Part shown: in pieces, positions 1 to 6,103 of the stretch
How positions within the stretch are numbered: position 1 is the first letter of the stretch
Layout: each line of letters starts with the position of its first letter
Origin: RGIG4608 sp045651165
GTDB taxonomy: Bacteria > Bacillota > Clostridia > Oscillospirales > CAG-272
DNA: 7,275 bases
Reading direction: 5' to 3'
Assembly (NCBI GenBank): GCA_045651165.1
Contig: JAZRRX010000027.1
Location: 1 to 7,275, forward strand
Program-made: the position numbers and the translations under genes
Notes under the pieces: model-generated
Told to the model about the DNA's origin: nothing
Database searches by the model: none
What the model saw: the letters and a program-made list of their open reading frames with translations, nothing else

Positions 1-25
1 AAGCCTTTGGATAGCTGACCACACG

Positions 26-60
26 CCGCCCGTGGGAGAAATCCTGCGGGCGGTAATTTT
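26..60 (+). terminator. Rho-independent terminator of an upstream gene
   Basis: A perfectly nested 12-bp stem (26-37 with 42-53, including two G-T pairs in the middle) closes on a GAAA tetraloop and is followed by TAATTTTG. The stem is GC-rich in its outer seven pairs. It probably ends a gene whose last codons lie in the first bases of the window: one frame stops at TGA 16-18 and another at TAG 12-14, and too little is present to choose between them. It separates that gene from the sigma operon that follows. Confidence 0.85.
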
Positions 61-84
61 GTTCACAAAAAACACGAAAAGATA

Positions 85-93
85 TGGTATAAT
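85..93 (+). promoter_or_regulatory. Extended -10 promoter upstream of the first sigma gene
   Basis: TGGTATAAT matches the extended -10 form (TG-n-TATAAT, with TATAAT at 88-93) used by the housekeeping sigma factor. No good -35 lies at 16-18 bp; TTCACA at 62-67 is 20 bp away and probably too far. Transcription would begin near position 100 and give a leader of about 115 nt before the ATG at 215. It would supply basal expression of the sigma operon. Confidence 0.6.
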
Positions 94-114
94 TAAACAA
101 AAAAGCTTCTCTAA

Positions 115-183
115 AAAATTTTTGAAAAATTTTCTCAAAAAATAAAACCAAACGCAAAAAAATCGTACTTATAGGGTGAAAGG
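115..183 (+). promoter_or_regulatory. Conserved upstream element of sigma module 1
   Basis: A perfect palindrome (9-bp arms AAAATTTTT and AAAAATTTT around a central G, 115-133) runs into CTC (134-136). After 27 nt comes CGTA (164-167) and then GGTGAAAGG (175-183). The same parts occur with the same CTC-to-CGTA gap upstream of the second sigma gene (3387-3444). CGTA is a common -10 type for ECF sigma factors, so this may be an autoregulated promoter or operator. No shared -35 box is visible, so the function is inferred. Confidence 0.45.
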
Positions 184-214
184 CCTTTTAATACACGCAA
201 AGGGGGTGAACAAC

Positions 215-769
215 ATGGATGATTTACAGATTATCGAGCTGTACTTTGCCCGTGACGAACAAGCAATCAAAGAAACAGACCGTAAATACGGTAAGACATG
301 TTTTCGGGTGGCAAAAAATCTTCTGTTCAATAATGAGGATTCAGAGGAATGCGTAAACGATACATATCTAACGGTCTGGAACAAAATACCGCCCACTCGT
401 CCGAACAATTTCACAGCCTTTATCTGCAAGATCACACGAAATCTGTCCTTGAAGAGATTGGAGATATCAAACGCTATGAAACGATCTGCCGATGCAATCA
501 TATCGCTTTCTGAGATTGAGACAACCTTGCCGGACTACAGCATTGCACAGGGTGTCGAGGATGAAGAACTCGCAAAACTGATCAGCGCCTTTCTGTGGAG
601 CGAAAAGGAGCTTGACCGCAACGTATTTCTCCGCAAATATTGGTTTTTCGATTCCATCAGCGATATTGCAGAGCGATATTCCATGGGTGAGAACACTGTA
701 AAATCTATGCTGTTCCGCACCCGTAACAGATTACGAGAATTTTTGAGAAAGGAAGGTATTGAAGTATGA
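215..769 (+). CDS. RNA polymerase sigma factor, sigma-70 family (ECF-like), module 1
   Basis: A 184-aa sigma factor with only regions 2 and 4, the size typical of ECF sigma factors. Region 2 spans about residues 8-82 and includes the acidic D42-x-E44-E45-C-V-N-D49-x-Y51-x-x-W55 helix that normally contacts the polymerase and the -10 element. Region 4 spans about 134-178, with a helix-turn-helix around S149-I151-A152 to V162-K163 and a basic end R168-T-R-x-R-L-R that would contact the -35. I chose ATG 215 because AAAGGGGGTGAAC lies directly upstream; the in-frame GTG at 176 has no comparable site. The stop overlaps the next start as ATGA, indicating translational coupling with the membrane regulator. 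It is colinear without gaps through region 2 with the second sigma factor at 3459. The target promoters are unknown. Confidence 0.9.
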   Translation: MDDLQIIELYFARDEQAIKETDRKYGKTCFRVAKNLLFNNEDSEECVNDTYLTVWNKIPPTRPNNFTAFICKITRNLSLKRLEISNAMKRSADAIISLSEIETTLPDYSIAQGVEDEELAKLISAFLWSEKELDRNVFLRKYWFFDSISDIAERYSMGENTVKSMLFRTRNRLREFLRKEGIEV

Positions 770-1875
770 GTATTCCGAGAATTGTCAGCGCCATGGAATA
801 TATCGACGATGATCTGGTTTCCGGTGCTGTAACATACACCCGAACGAAGAAAAAGAATAGTTGGGTAAAATGGGGGGCTTTAGCTGCTTGCCTGTGTCTT
901 ATTGTTATTGGAGCTATTGATACGCTTTCTCGGTTTGAATACACTATGAGTGCGAATTGCAGCGCATACCCTGGTGAAGTTGTCAACGGCGACTATTATT
1001 ATCATGTTGACCATGAGGGCGTATATTGCTTTGCTGATGGAAAGAGTGAAAAGGTTTTAAGCACATATTGGTACGATGATTGGGCTGTCAATGAATATGG
1101 CATTTACTATCAGCGTGGAAGAACCTTGTTTGTTCAGCCGCATAACAGTAACACAAAGGTTAAACTCTACACAGCCAATACAACGGATACAACACATATT
1201 GAATTTGTTTTACAGCCCGATGGGGATGTCGTTGTAATTCATCGCAACAAAAAAACAACCTCGGCTTATGAGGTGCTAATCAATGGAGCAACAGGTGATC
1301 TGATTGCTACTCTTACAGAGCCCGCTTCTTATGGAAAGCATAATTCTAAAGAAAAATTCAACAACACTCGTTATTCTATTGGAGACCGTTTGATAGAGTG
1401 GGTTTATTCAGACGAATATGATAGATTCCAGATTTTTGAGAATGGCATGAGTATTCTGCCCGATGATTTATTCGTCCAAAATCATTTGGAGCCGTTCTAT
1501 TCGGAAGATACGCTTATTCTATATGGTTGGCGAGCAGATATTGCTGATGACGAAACAATCCTTATTGTGCTGCGTGCAGATAAAACCGATAGTATTCTGT
1601 ATGTGCCGAATGAAAGTTTTGTGGCGGGTACGAATGAGTATCTTTTCTATCCCGACCATCGTGGTGGAGTATATTGCCTTGATCTTCTCACAGGAGATAG
1701 CTGGCAATTAGAGCTTGCGGGCGAAAGCCAAGTTAATATGCATAACATTTCAACCGATGGCAATTATTTGTACTCTTGCTCTCCCAAGGAACATTACCAT
1801 GAGTGCTGGAAGGTGGAATACGAGGATAAAAAGCCCGTGCGCCTGTCCATTTCACAAAGTGATGTTACTCAATAA
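766..1875 (+). CDS. Membrane-anchored sigma regulator with propeller-like outer domain
   Basis: A 369-aa protein whose start overlaps the sigma stop (ATGA), with AGGAAGG 9 nt upstream. The N-terminal 30 residues are cytoplasmic by the positive-inside rule (K28-K29-K30). One membrane helix follows at about 34-52 (V-K-W-G-A-L-A-A-C-L). The outer part, about 310 residues, has recurring G-x-YYY, Y-x-IYY and YLFY strands followed by D-G-K or D-LLTG turns, as in beta-propeller proteins of the DUF5050 or PQQ-like type. Gene order and topology fit an anti-sigma factor that holds the sigma factor at the membrane and senses an outside signal. The cytoplasmic part has no visible zinc-binding HxxxCxxC motif, so it is not a classical ZAS anti-sigma factor. 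Its first 43 residues align without gaps to the regulator at 4013, while the outer domains do not resemble each other. The ligand is unknown. Confidence 0.72.
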   Translation: MSIPRIVSAMEYIDDDLVSGAVTYTRTKKKNSWVKWGALAACLCLIVIGAIDTLSRFEYTMSANCSAYPGEVVNGDYYYHVDHEGVYCFADGKSEKVLSTYWYDDWAVNEYGIYYQRGRTLFVQPHNSNTKVKLYTANTTDTTHIEFVLQPDGDVVVIHRNKKTTSAYEVLINGATGDLIATLTEPASYGKHNSKEKFNNTRYSIGDRLIEWVYSDEYDRFQIFENGMSILPDDLFVQNHLEPFYSEDTLILYGWRADIADDETILIVLRADKTDSILYVPNESFVAGTNEYLFYPDHRGGVYCLDLLTGDSWQLELAGESQVNMHNISTDGNYLYSCSPKEHYHECWKVEYEDKKPVRLSISQSDVTQ

Positions 1876-1910
1876 CCTGTAAACAAGTTTGATTTTCCGA
1901 GGAATAGAGT

Positions 1911-2816
1911 ATGTCAACTTTTGTATTAAAACTACTGGCATTGGTTGCTATGTTGATAGACCACATTGCGTATGTCTTCGGATGGGAAGGCTGGGATCTA
2001 TTGCTTGTAAACTCTTCAAAAATAAGGTATATAGGCAGACTATCTTTTCCAATATTTGCCCTTTGTATTGTGAATGGATGGAAACATACAAGCAACAAGG
2101 AGAAGTATTTTACTAACCTATGTATTTGCGCGTTACTTTCACAAATTCCGTTTTCAATGGCGTTTTATATGCCGAACAGGATGGCAATTCAAAGTGGTTC
2201 TCAACCAATAACGTTCATTTTTAACCCGATCTGTATTGTACTTGCATTGGTATGCGGTGTTACATACTGGTATTTTGTGTTACGTCGAAAAACAAGCAAA
2301 TCATTGGTTGCTTTTATTGCAGTTTGTTTGCTTCCTGCTGTGTACCTAAAAATCAATTATGTATGGATTCTATCAGACAGCCTCAATGTCCTTTACACAT
2401 TTGTTTTCGGTATTGCGGGTCTGTTTGTGATAGATTCCATCAAGGCAAAATCATTCCGTTGGTGGGAACACATTTGGCTGATCGGCGCATTCATTCTTAT
2501 TGCCGTGGTGTATTGCCCGATATCAGACTATGGAAATTATATGATGGGATTGCTGTTGATAATAGCCCTATATGCTACGCAAAAGTGGCGAGTATTGCAA
2601 AGTATGTCTATTGCGATTTGGGGTTGTATCTTATATGGCATGATTATTGGTAATTGGTACAATGCACTCGCAACACTCGCTCCGGCCGTGTTAATGCTTT
2701 TCTACAATCAAAAGCCAGGGTTAAAAAACAAGTTTTCAAAACAACTATTCTATGTGTTTTATCCAGCACACCTAATGATTATTGGATTGGTTAACATTTA
2801 TTTAAGATTTATCTAA
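1911..2816 (+). CDS. TraX family membrane protein
   Basis: A 301-aa polytopic protein with about eight hydrophobic segments. Family marks of TraX are visible in order: L-K-L-L-A-L-V-A-M-L-I-D17-H18-I near the N terminus, I-G-R43-L-S-F-P47-I-F-A at 41-50, G56-W-K-H59-T-x-x-K-E-K-Y following, and the C-terminal F-Y-x-F-Y-P-x-H-L segment. In the F plasmid, TraX N-acetylates pilin; chromosomal Firmicute homologues resemble acyltransferases of the membrane but have no settled substrate. The start at 1911 has GAGGA 7 nt upstream. It lies 35 bp after the membrane regulator with no visible promoter or terminator between, so it is probably cotranscribed with the sigma factor. There is no conjugation gene nearby, so a role in envelope or glycan acylation is more likely than pilus processing; this is inference. 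Confidence 0.85.
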   Translation: MSTFVLKLLALVAMLIDHIAYVFGWEGWDLLLVNSSKIRYIGRLSFPIFALCIVNGWKHTSNKEKYFTNLCICALLSQIPFSMAFYMPNRMAIQSGSQPITFIFNPICIVLALVCGVTYWYFVLRRKTSKSLVAFIAVCLLPAVYLKINYVWILSDSLNVLYTFVFGIAGLFVIDSIKAKSFRWWEHIWLIGAFILIAVVYCPISDYGNYMMGLLLIIALYATQKWRVLQSMSIAIWGCILYGMIIGNWYNALATLAPAVLMLFYNQKPGLKNKFSKQLFYVFYPAHLMIIGLVNIYLRFI

Positions 2817-2828
2817 GGCGGTGATTAT

Positions 2829-3272
2829 ATGAAAAAGAAAAATATTCTACTTATAGTATTTCCCATTATCGCTATCATTTTGGAGCTATTGCCAAACGGC
2901 GTAACTATGAATTGGGGACAAAGAATGCCTGATGGAACCCTCGGAACGATCCAGAAGCATTGTTCCTTTTTCAATCCGACCCCCGCAGCCTACGGAGATT
3001 TTGCACCTTTCTTCACGGCAATATTATCAACGGTGCTGTTGATCGTATGCTTGGTATTTGTTTTCTCTGGCAAGGGAAAACTCGCAGTTAGGATTTTATC
3101 TGTCGCAACATTCGTTATGTCTGTAATTGCGCTTGTGATGGCAATATTCTTGTTGTCCTATTATTCTGCAATCGGAATTGCGATCACCGTTGCTTTAGGA
3201 GTGCAAACGGTATTGTCCTTCTATCTGCTCTCTACCAAAGCCAAGACCACAGGCATTGAGCCCACAGAGTAA
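2829..3272 (+). CDS. Small four-helix membrane protein of unknown function
   Basis: A 147-aa protein with helices at about 6-22, 61-79, 89-109 and 114-134. A short outer loop after helix 1 (about 23-60) holds P-D-G-T and the S-F-F-N-P-T-P-A-A-Y-G-D-F-A-P-F-F segment. This resembles small Firmicute membrane proteins of the type with an ELLPxG end to helix 1 and a YGxFxPxxTAIL entry to helix 2, for which I know no function. The site GGCGGTG sits on the stop codon of the TraX gene, 12 bp upstream of the ATG, so the two are almost certainly translated from one mRNA. Repeat copy 1 and its hairpin begin 32 bp after the stop, marking the end of module 1. Confidence 0.75.
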   Translation: MKKKNILLIVFPIIAIILELLPNGVTMNWGQRMPDGTLGTIQKHCSFFNPTPAAYGDFAPFFTAILSTVLLIVCLVFVFSGKGKLAVRILSVATFVMSVIALVMAIFLLSYYSAIGIAITVALGVQTVLSFYLLSTKAKTTGIEPTE

Positions 3273-3304
3273 GAGAAACGTGTGGTAACTAAAGAATAAA
3301 TAAA

Positions 3305-3364
3305 GCCGCCGATCAATCGACGACTACAAGCGAACACGGTGGTACTGAAAAGGTATCGCCGTGT
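3305..3364 (+). repeat. Intergenic repeat copy 1, full length (60 bp)
   Basis: This is the full-length form: a 40-bp core (3305-3344) plus a 20-bp tail that completes a hairpin. All 60 bp are identical to copy 5 at 6596-6655. It begins 32 bp after the stop of the four-helix membrane gene, and the preceding bases (AAAGAATAAATAAA) resemble the flank of other copies. The core is also identical to copy 2. It lies at the end of module 1 and before the second sigma gene. Confidence 0.95.
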
Positions 3365-3368
3365 CTTG
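3335..3368 (+). terminator. Terminator-like hairpin of repeat copy 1
   Basis: The stem is CACGGTGGTACT (3335-3346) with GGTATCGCCGTG (3352-3363): 12 continuous pairs with three G-U, and a GAAAA loop. It is followed by a weak T-run (TCTTG). On the other strand the G-U pairs become A-C mismatches, so the fold is meant for + strand RNA. It probably ends transcription of module 1, perhaps incompletely because the T-run is poor. Confidence 0.6.
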
Positions 3369-3386
3369 CTATCACAAAAATATTTT

Positions 3387-3444
3387 GAAAATTTCTCTTT
3401 CCATGTAGTTTTCCGGGCGAAAACCGTAGTATATAGGTGAAAGG
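3387..3444 (+). promoter_or_regulatory. Conserved upstream element of sigma module 2
   Basis: ATTTTGAAAAT (3382-3392) forms a short palindrome leading into TTTCTC (ending at 3397). Exactly 27 nt later come CGTA (3425-3428) and GGTGAAAGG (3436-3444), matching the arrangement before the first sigma gene at 14 of 20 bases in the right half. Here GGTGAAAGG runs directly into the ribosome binding site, so a start of transcription near 3437 would leave a leader of about 20 nt. No other promoter is evident between repeat 1 and the gene. Confidence 0.45.
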
Positions 3445-3458
3445 AGGCGGTGCTATTG

Positions 3459-4016
3459 ATGGAAGATGAAAAAATCATAGAGCTGTTTTTTGAACGATCT
3501 GAGCAGGCAATCAAAGAAGTGGATACAAAATACGGACGGGCTTGCCATAACATTTCCTACAACATTCTGCATAACGATTCGGACGCAGAAGAATGTGTGA
3601 ACGACGCCTATCTTGGCGCATGGAATGCGATCCCACCGGCCAGACCCAATCCGCTGCTCACCTTCCTGTGTAAGATCGTCCGGAACATTTCTCTGAAACG
3701 CTATGAGCTGAACACGGCCATCAAGCGAAACAGCACCTATGACGTGGCTATGGAAGAATTAGAAAACTGCCTGGCGTCACCTAATACTGTTGAGGATGAA
3801 ATCGCTGGAGAGGAACTTTCACATATCATTGAAAGTTTCCTGGATACCCTGTCCGTGGAAAACCGTGTAATCTTTCTGCGGCGCTATTGGTTCTCCGATA
3901 CATATTCGGAAATAGCCCATCGTGTAGGTCTTACGGAAAAGAACGTATCCGTCCGGCTCACCCGTACCCGGAATAAATTGCGGGAATACCTATTGGAAAG
4001 AGGGGTTTTAGTATGA
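3459..4016 (+). CDS. RNA polymerase sigma factor, sigma-70 family (ECF-like), module 2
   Basis: A 185-aa, two-domain sigma factor. Region 2 (about 6-82) keeps I-I-E-L-x-F, E15-Q-A-I-K-E20, K-Y-G, and D42-x-E-E-C-V-N-D49-x-Y-x-x-W, in the same numbering as the first sigma factor. Region 4 (about 135-179) has V-E-N-R-V-I-F-L-R-R-Y-W, a helix-turn-helix around E-I-A-H-R-V-G-L-T-E-K-N-V, and the basic T-R-T-R-N-K-L-R-E-Y-L end. AAAGGAGGCGG (3440-3450) is the ribosome binding site. I prefer ATG 3459 (11 nt spacing); TTG 3456 (8 nt) is possible, while GTG 3450 overlaps the site itself. The stop overlaps the next ATG as ATGA. It is a paralogue of the first sigma factor rather than a recent copy, since many residues differ, and its coding sequence looks more GC-rich than its neighbours. 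Confidence 0.92.
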   Translation: MEDEKIIELFFERSEQAIKEVDTKYGRACHNISYNILHNDSDAEECVNDAYLGAWNAIPPARPNPLLTFLCKIVRNISLKRYELNTAIKRNSTYDVAMEELENCLASPNTVEDEIAGEELSHIIESFLDTLSVENRVIFLRRYWFSDTYSEIAHRVGLTEKNVSVRLTRTRNKLREYLLERGVLV

Positions 4017-4909
4017 CACCAAAAAAGTTTTCTCACGCTCTTGGTGAGATCGGCGATAAGTATGTGAGTGAATCTATTAACTATACCGCCGCAAAGAAAA
4101 AGAATGCTTGGATAAAATGGGGGGCTATGGCGGCTTGTTTAGCGTTAGTTATTAGCTTTGCAATTCCGTTAACTCAAATATCTCAAGATAAACTACCTAC
4201 CGAAGATATACAGAGGATTGAGTACAATAACGCTTTTTACGAGGTTTGCGAAGAAAAATCTGTGCTGAAAAGATTAGGTATCAAAGCACCAATTAACGAA
4301 ACAGACGCAGGTGACATGATTACCTATTTGACAAAAAAAAACCCAGGTGGAAAGAGTGAATATATCGCAACTGCCGAAAAGACGGACATTGTTTTATATT
4401 CCTATGCGGCTGCACCTTGTGACGCTGTCTATGTAATTTGCGATAATGGAGAATACAATGCGGTTGTCTTTAACAATTATGTATTACCGGATACTGAATC
4501 TGTATCTTTGGAAATGCTTTACTCAGTCTATGCTGTAAAAAATGCTGAGAACATTTCCTCTATATCGGTTGTTAATGATTGGTTTGAAAAGAAAGTTGTC
4601 GGTCCTAAAATAACTGATAAAGAAATGATTGCTGAGTTCTATTCTTATTCCATTGCCTTAAAAGATTACAGCAATGATGATTACCACGAGATGAATTACG
4701 GACACATTGCCACGGAAGAAGAATTGCTACAAGCCTACGATCAGACAAACGAAAACAAAATGACAATTATGCTTGAAACTGCTGACGGTCTTCGCTTTTG
4801 TTTAGAGTATGACGCAGAGGGTGGCTGGATTTATAGCAATGACACCTTGCGCTATTATCGAGTTACTGAGGAAATGGAAGGATGGTTTTCAGTATTAAGC
4901 AAAGATTAA
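4013..4909 (+). CDS. Membrane-anchored sigma regulator, module 2
   Basis: A 298-aa protein starting inside the sigma stop (ATGA) with AGAGGGG 7 nt upstream. A short inner segment (1-33, K28-K29-K30-N31) precedes one membrane helix at about 34-52 and an outer domain of about 245 residues. K28-KKN, W33, K35-W36-G37-A38 and A40-A-C-L43 fall at the same residue numbers as in the regulator at 766, so the anchor is shared while the outer domain is not propeller-like: it has mixed alpha/beta character (E-Y-N-N-A-F-Y-E-V and A-V-F-N-N-Y-V-L-P segments). Position and topology suggest an anti-sigma factor with a different sensor; no zinc-binding motif is visible. The stop is 21 bp before repeat copy 2, with no terminator between. 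Confidence 0.72.
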   Translation: MTPKKFSHALGEIGDKYVSESINYTAAKKKNAWIKWGAMAACLALVISFAIPLTQISQDKLPTEDIQRIEYNNAFYEVCEEKSVLKRLGIKAPINETDAGDMITYLTKKNPGGKSEYIATAEKTDIVLYSYAAAPCDAVYVICDNGEYNAVVFNNYVLPDTESVSLEMLYSVYAVKNAENISSISVVNDWFEKKVVGPKITDKEMIAEFYSYSIALKDYSNDDYHEMNYGHIATEEELLQAYDQTNENKMTIMLETADGLRFCLEYDAEGGWIYSNDTLRYYRVTEEMEGWFSVLSKD

Positions 4910-4930
4910 GCGACATTCAAAAATAATAAA

Positions 4931-4970
4931 GCCGCCGATCAATCGACGACTACAAGCGAACACGGTGGTA
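4931..4970 (+). repeat. Intergenic repeat copy 2, truncated (40-bp core)
   Basis: The 40-bp core is identical to copies 1 and 5 but stops at GGTA, losing the loop and right arm of the hairpin. It continues as TAAAGAATAG and then AGTAAAGGAG, the ribosome binding site of the next gene. It begins 21 bp after the stop of the module 2 regulator. Copy 4 is cut at the same base and continues with the same TAAAGAA. Confidence 0.95.
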
Positions 4971-4999
4971 TAAAGAATAGAGTAAAGGAGTGTAATTGT

Positions 5000-5479
5000 A
5001 TGAAAAAGAAGAAAATCGTATTAGTGATTGTTTTTATACTCGTTTTTGTTATCGTTTCCGTTTTGGTAACTTTTGCGATTTCGCAACATAAGCTACGCTA
5101 TTGTCAAGAGTATATTCCGGGACAAGATGGTATTAAAGGGAATGTAGATGTACAAAAATATCTTGATATCCATGAAGATTTTGCTATTGGTGCAAATGGA
5201 TATGGATATGCAGTTTTCAAGAATCCCAAAAAAGCCTTCGATACATTTGTGGTTATGTATGATAAAGGGATAAAGCGCATTCAAGAAGAATACGGTTTGG
5301 ACGATATTTCCTACAATAACTATGACGACTATAAAAATTTTGGCTGGTTCTTAAAATGGGCAACTGATGAAGAGAGAGAACAGGCTTTTTTTGTTGTAGA
5401 GTTTTTAGATACATACGAAAACAGTTTTGATTACGATGTTATCGTAGAAATTTTTAATCCTACAAAGCAATCGGGGTAA
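5000..5479 (+). CDS. Membrane-anchored outer protein of unknown function (repeat-bounded unit)
   Basis: A 159-aa protein I do not recognise. It starts M-K-K-K-K, has one strongly hydrophobic segment at about 6-28 (I/V/L/F-rich), and then about 130 soluble residues rich in Asp, Tyr and Phe (Y-G-Y-A-V-F, D-D-I-S-Y-N-N-Y-D-D-Y, F-G-W-F-L-K-W). There is no lipobox Cys and no clear signal peptidase site, so it is probably anchored with its C-terminal part outside. AAAGGAG lies 9 nt before the ATG, in a 20-base block that recurs before the VanZ-like gene. The gene sits between repeat copies 2 and 3 with no promoter of its own, which suggests expression from the sigma module upstream. Confidence 0.75.
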   Translation: MKKKKIVLVIVFILVFVIVSVLVTFAISQHKLRYCQEYIPGQDGIKGNVDVQKYLDIHEDFAIGANGYGYAVFKNPKKAFDTFVVMYDKGIKRIQEEYGLDDISYNNYDDYKNFGWFLKWATDEEREQAFFVVEFLDTYENSFDYDVIVEIFNPTKQSG

Positions 5480-5504
5480 ATGCTGTTATTAGGCAAAGAA
5501 TAAG

Positions 5505-5552
5505 GCTGCCGATCAATCGACGACTACAAGCGAACACGGCGGTACTGAAAAG
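5505..5552 (+). repeat. Intergenic repeat copy 3, truncated
   Basis: The core (5505-5544) differs from copies 1, 2 and 5 at two bases (T at 5507, C at 5540) and continues through CTGAAAAG (5545-5552). It therefore keeps the loop but not the right arm of the hairpin, and then switches to TAAAGGAG. Eighteen bases on its left side (5487-5504) match the left flank of copy 4 at all but two positions, so in these two copies the repeated unit reaches about 18 bp further upstream. Confidence 0.95.
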
Positions 5553-5572
5553 TAAAGGAGTGTGATTGTATT
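5551..5572 (+). promoter_or_regulatory. Ribosome binding site deciding a non-ATG start
   Basis: AGTAAAGGAGTGTGATTGTA (5551-5570) matches 19 of 20 bases with 4981-5000, where the last base is the A of the ATG start of the 159-aa gene. Here the equivalent codon is ATT (5570-5572), followed in frame by TTG (5573-5575). Spacing favours initiation at ATT (9 nt) or at TTG (12 nt). No in-frame ATG is available until well inside the VanZ-like domain. Confidence 0.6.
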
Positions 5573-6034
5573 TTGAGGTCTATACCAAAGAAAGTAAAAT
5601 ATTTGTTGAATGGAATAGGCATAATCTATGTTTTAGCACTTGCATATATACTGTTTTTACGCAGTCTTGGCGCTGACTATGCTTGGACATACCCGGAATA
5701 TCTACGTGCTATGAGCAATTTTGTCCCACTAAAAAGCATATATGTTTTGCTTACAACCCCTGTTATTTCCTCCGCTATTATTAAGCGCTTTTTGCTTAAC
5801 TTTGTGGGTAACATAGCTTTGTTTATTCCCTGGGGATTCTTGTTACCAATTCACATAGATAAAACGAGAAAATTCATAAAATTTGCTTTGATGTCACTTG
5901 CAACTATAGTTTTAATCGAAGCAGTTCAGATTTTTTCAATGCTCGGAAGTTTCGACATAGAAGATATTTTGCTAAATATGCTCGGAGCAAGCATTGGATT
6001 TTATTGCTGGAACGTTCTATTAGGCAAAAAATAA
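5573..6034 (+). CDS. VanZ-like family membrane protein (repeat-bounded unit)
   Basis: A 153-aa membrane protein with about four helices and the VanZ pattern: R30-S, N49-F-V-P52, N76-x-x-x-N80-x-x-x-F84-x-P86-x-G88-F-L-L-P, then E116-x-x-Q119-x-x-x-x-x-G125-x-F127-D128-I-x-D131-x-x-L-N135-x-x-G138. VanZ confers low-level teicoplanin resistance in Enterococcus by an unsettled mechanism, while most Firmicute homologues have no known role and are not proof of resistance. No van cluster is present here. The start is TTG 5573, with ATT 5570 as an alternative. The last five codons and stop (L-L-G-K-K) fall within an 18-bp sequence shared with the noncoding flank of copy 3, so the C terminus is partly made of repeat-unit DNA. 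Confidence 0.88.
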   Translation: MRSIPKKVKYLLNGIGIIYVLALAYILFLRSLGADYAWTYPEYLRAMSNFVPLKSIYVLLTTPVISSAIIKRFLLNFVGNIALFIPWGFLLPIHIDKTRKFIKFALMSLATIVLIEAVQIFSMLGSFDIEDILLNMLGASIGFYCWNVLLGKK

Positions 6035-6035
6035 A

Positions 6036-6075
6036 ACCGCCGATCAATCGACGACTACAAGCGAACACGGTGGTA
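6036..6075 (+). repeat. Intergenic repeat copy 4, truncated (40-bp core)
   Basis: The core differs from copies 1, 2 and 5 only by A at its first base. It stops at GGTA and continues as TAAAGAAAAG, cut at the same base as copy 2. It starts 1 bp after the VanZ-like stop codon; its left flank (6018-6035) carries that gene's last codons. The right side runs into the ribosome binding site of the lipoprotein gene. Confidence 0.95.
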
Positions 6076-6103
6076 TAAAGAAAAGAATAAAGAAGGTGAC
6101 TAT

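Noticed and set aside
176..214. Upstream GTG start giving 13 extra residues on the first sigma factor
   Set aside because: No ribosome binding site precedes GTG 176, whereas AAAGGGGGTGAAC lies directly before ATG 215, and that start aligns with the second sigma factor's N terminus.
169..501. Minus-strand open frame of 110 codons over the first sigma gene
   Set aside because: It is antisense to a clear sigma-70 region 2 and resembles nothing; it is a shadow frame.
1901..1913. Possible degraded repeat flank before the TraX gene (GAATAGAGTA also occurs at 4975-4984)
   Set aside because: Only about ten bases match, with none of the core nearby, so chance or shared ribosome-binding composition is enough to explain it.
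1463..2116. Short + strand open frames at 1463-1711 and 1889-2116
   Set aside because: They lie in other frames of the propeller-like regulator and the TraX gene, whose frames carry recognisable family features.
3221..3553. Minus-strand open frame of 110 codons across repeat copy 1
   Set aside because: It overlaps the start of the second sigma gene and the repeat, and has no ribosome binding site or family resemblance; its openness comes partly from the repeat.
5573..6034. Calling the VanZ-like gene a glycopeptide resistance gene
   Set aside because: The VanZ family is widespread in Firmicutes without resistance, and no vanA/H/X-type genes are present.
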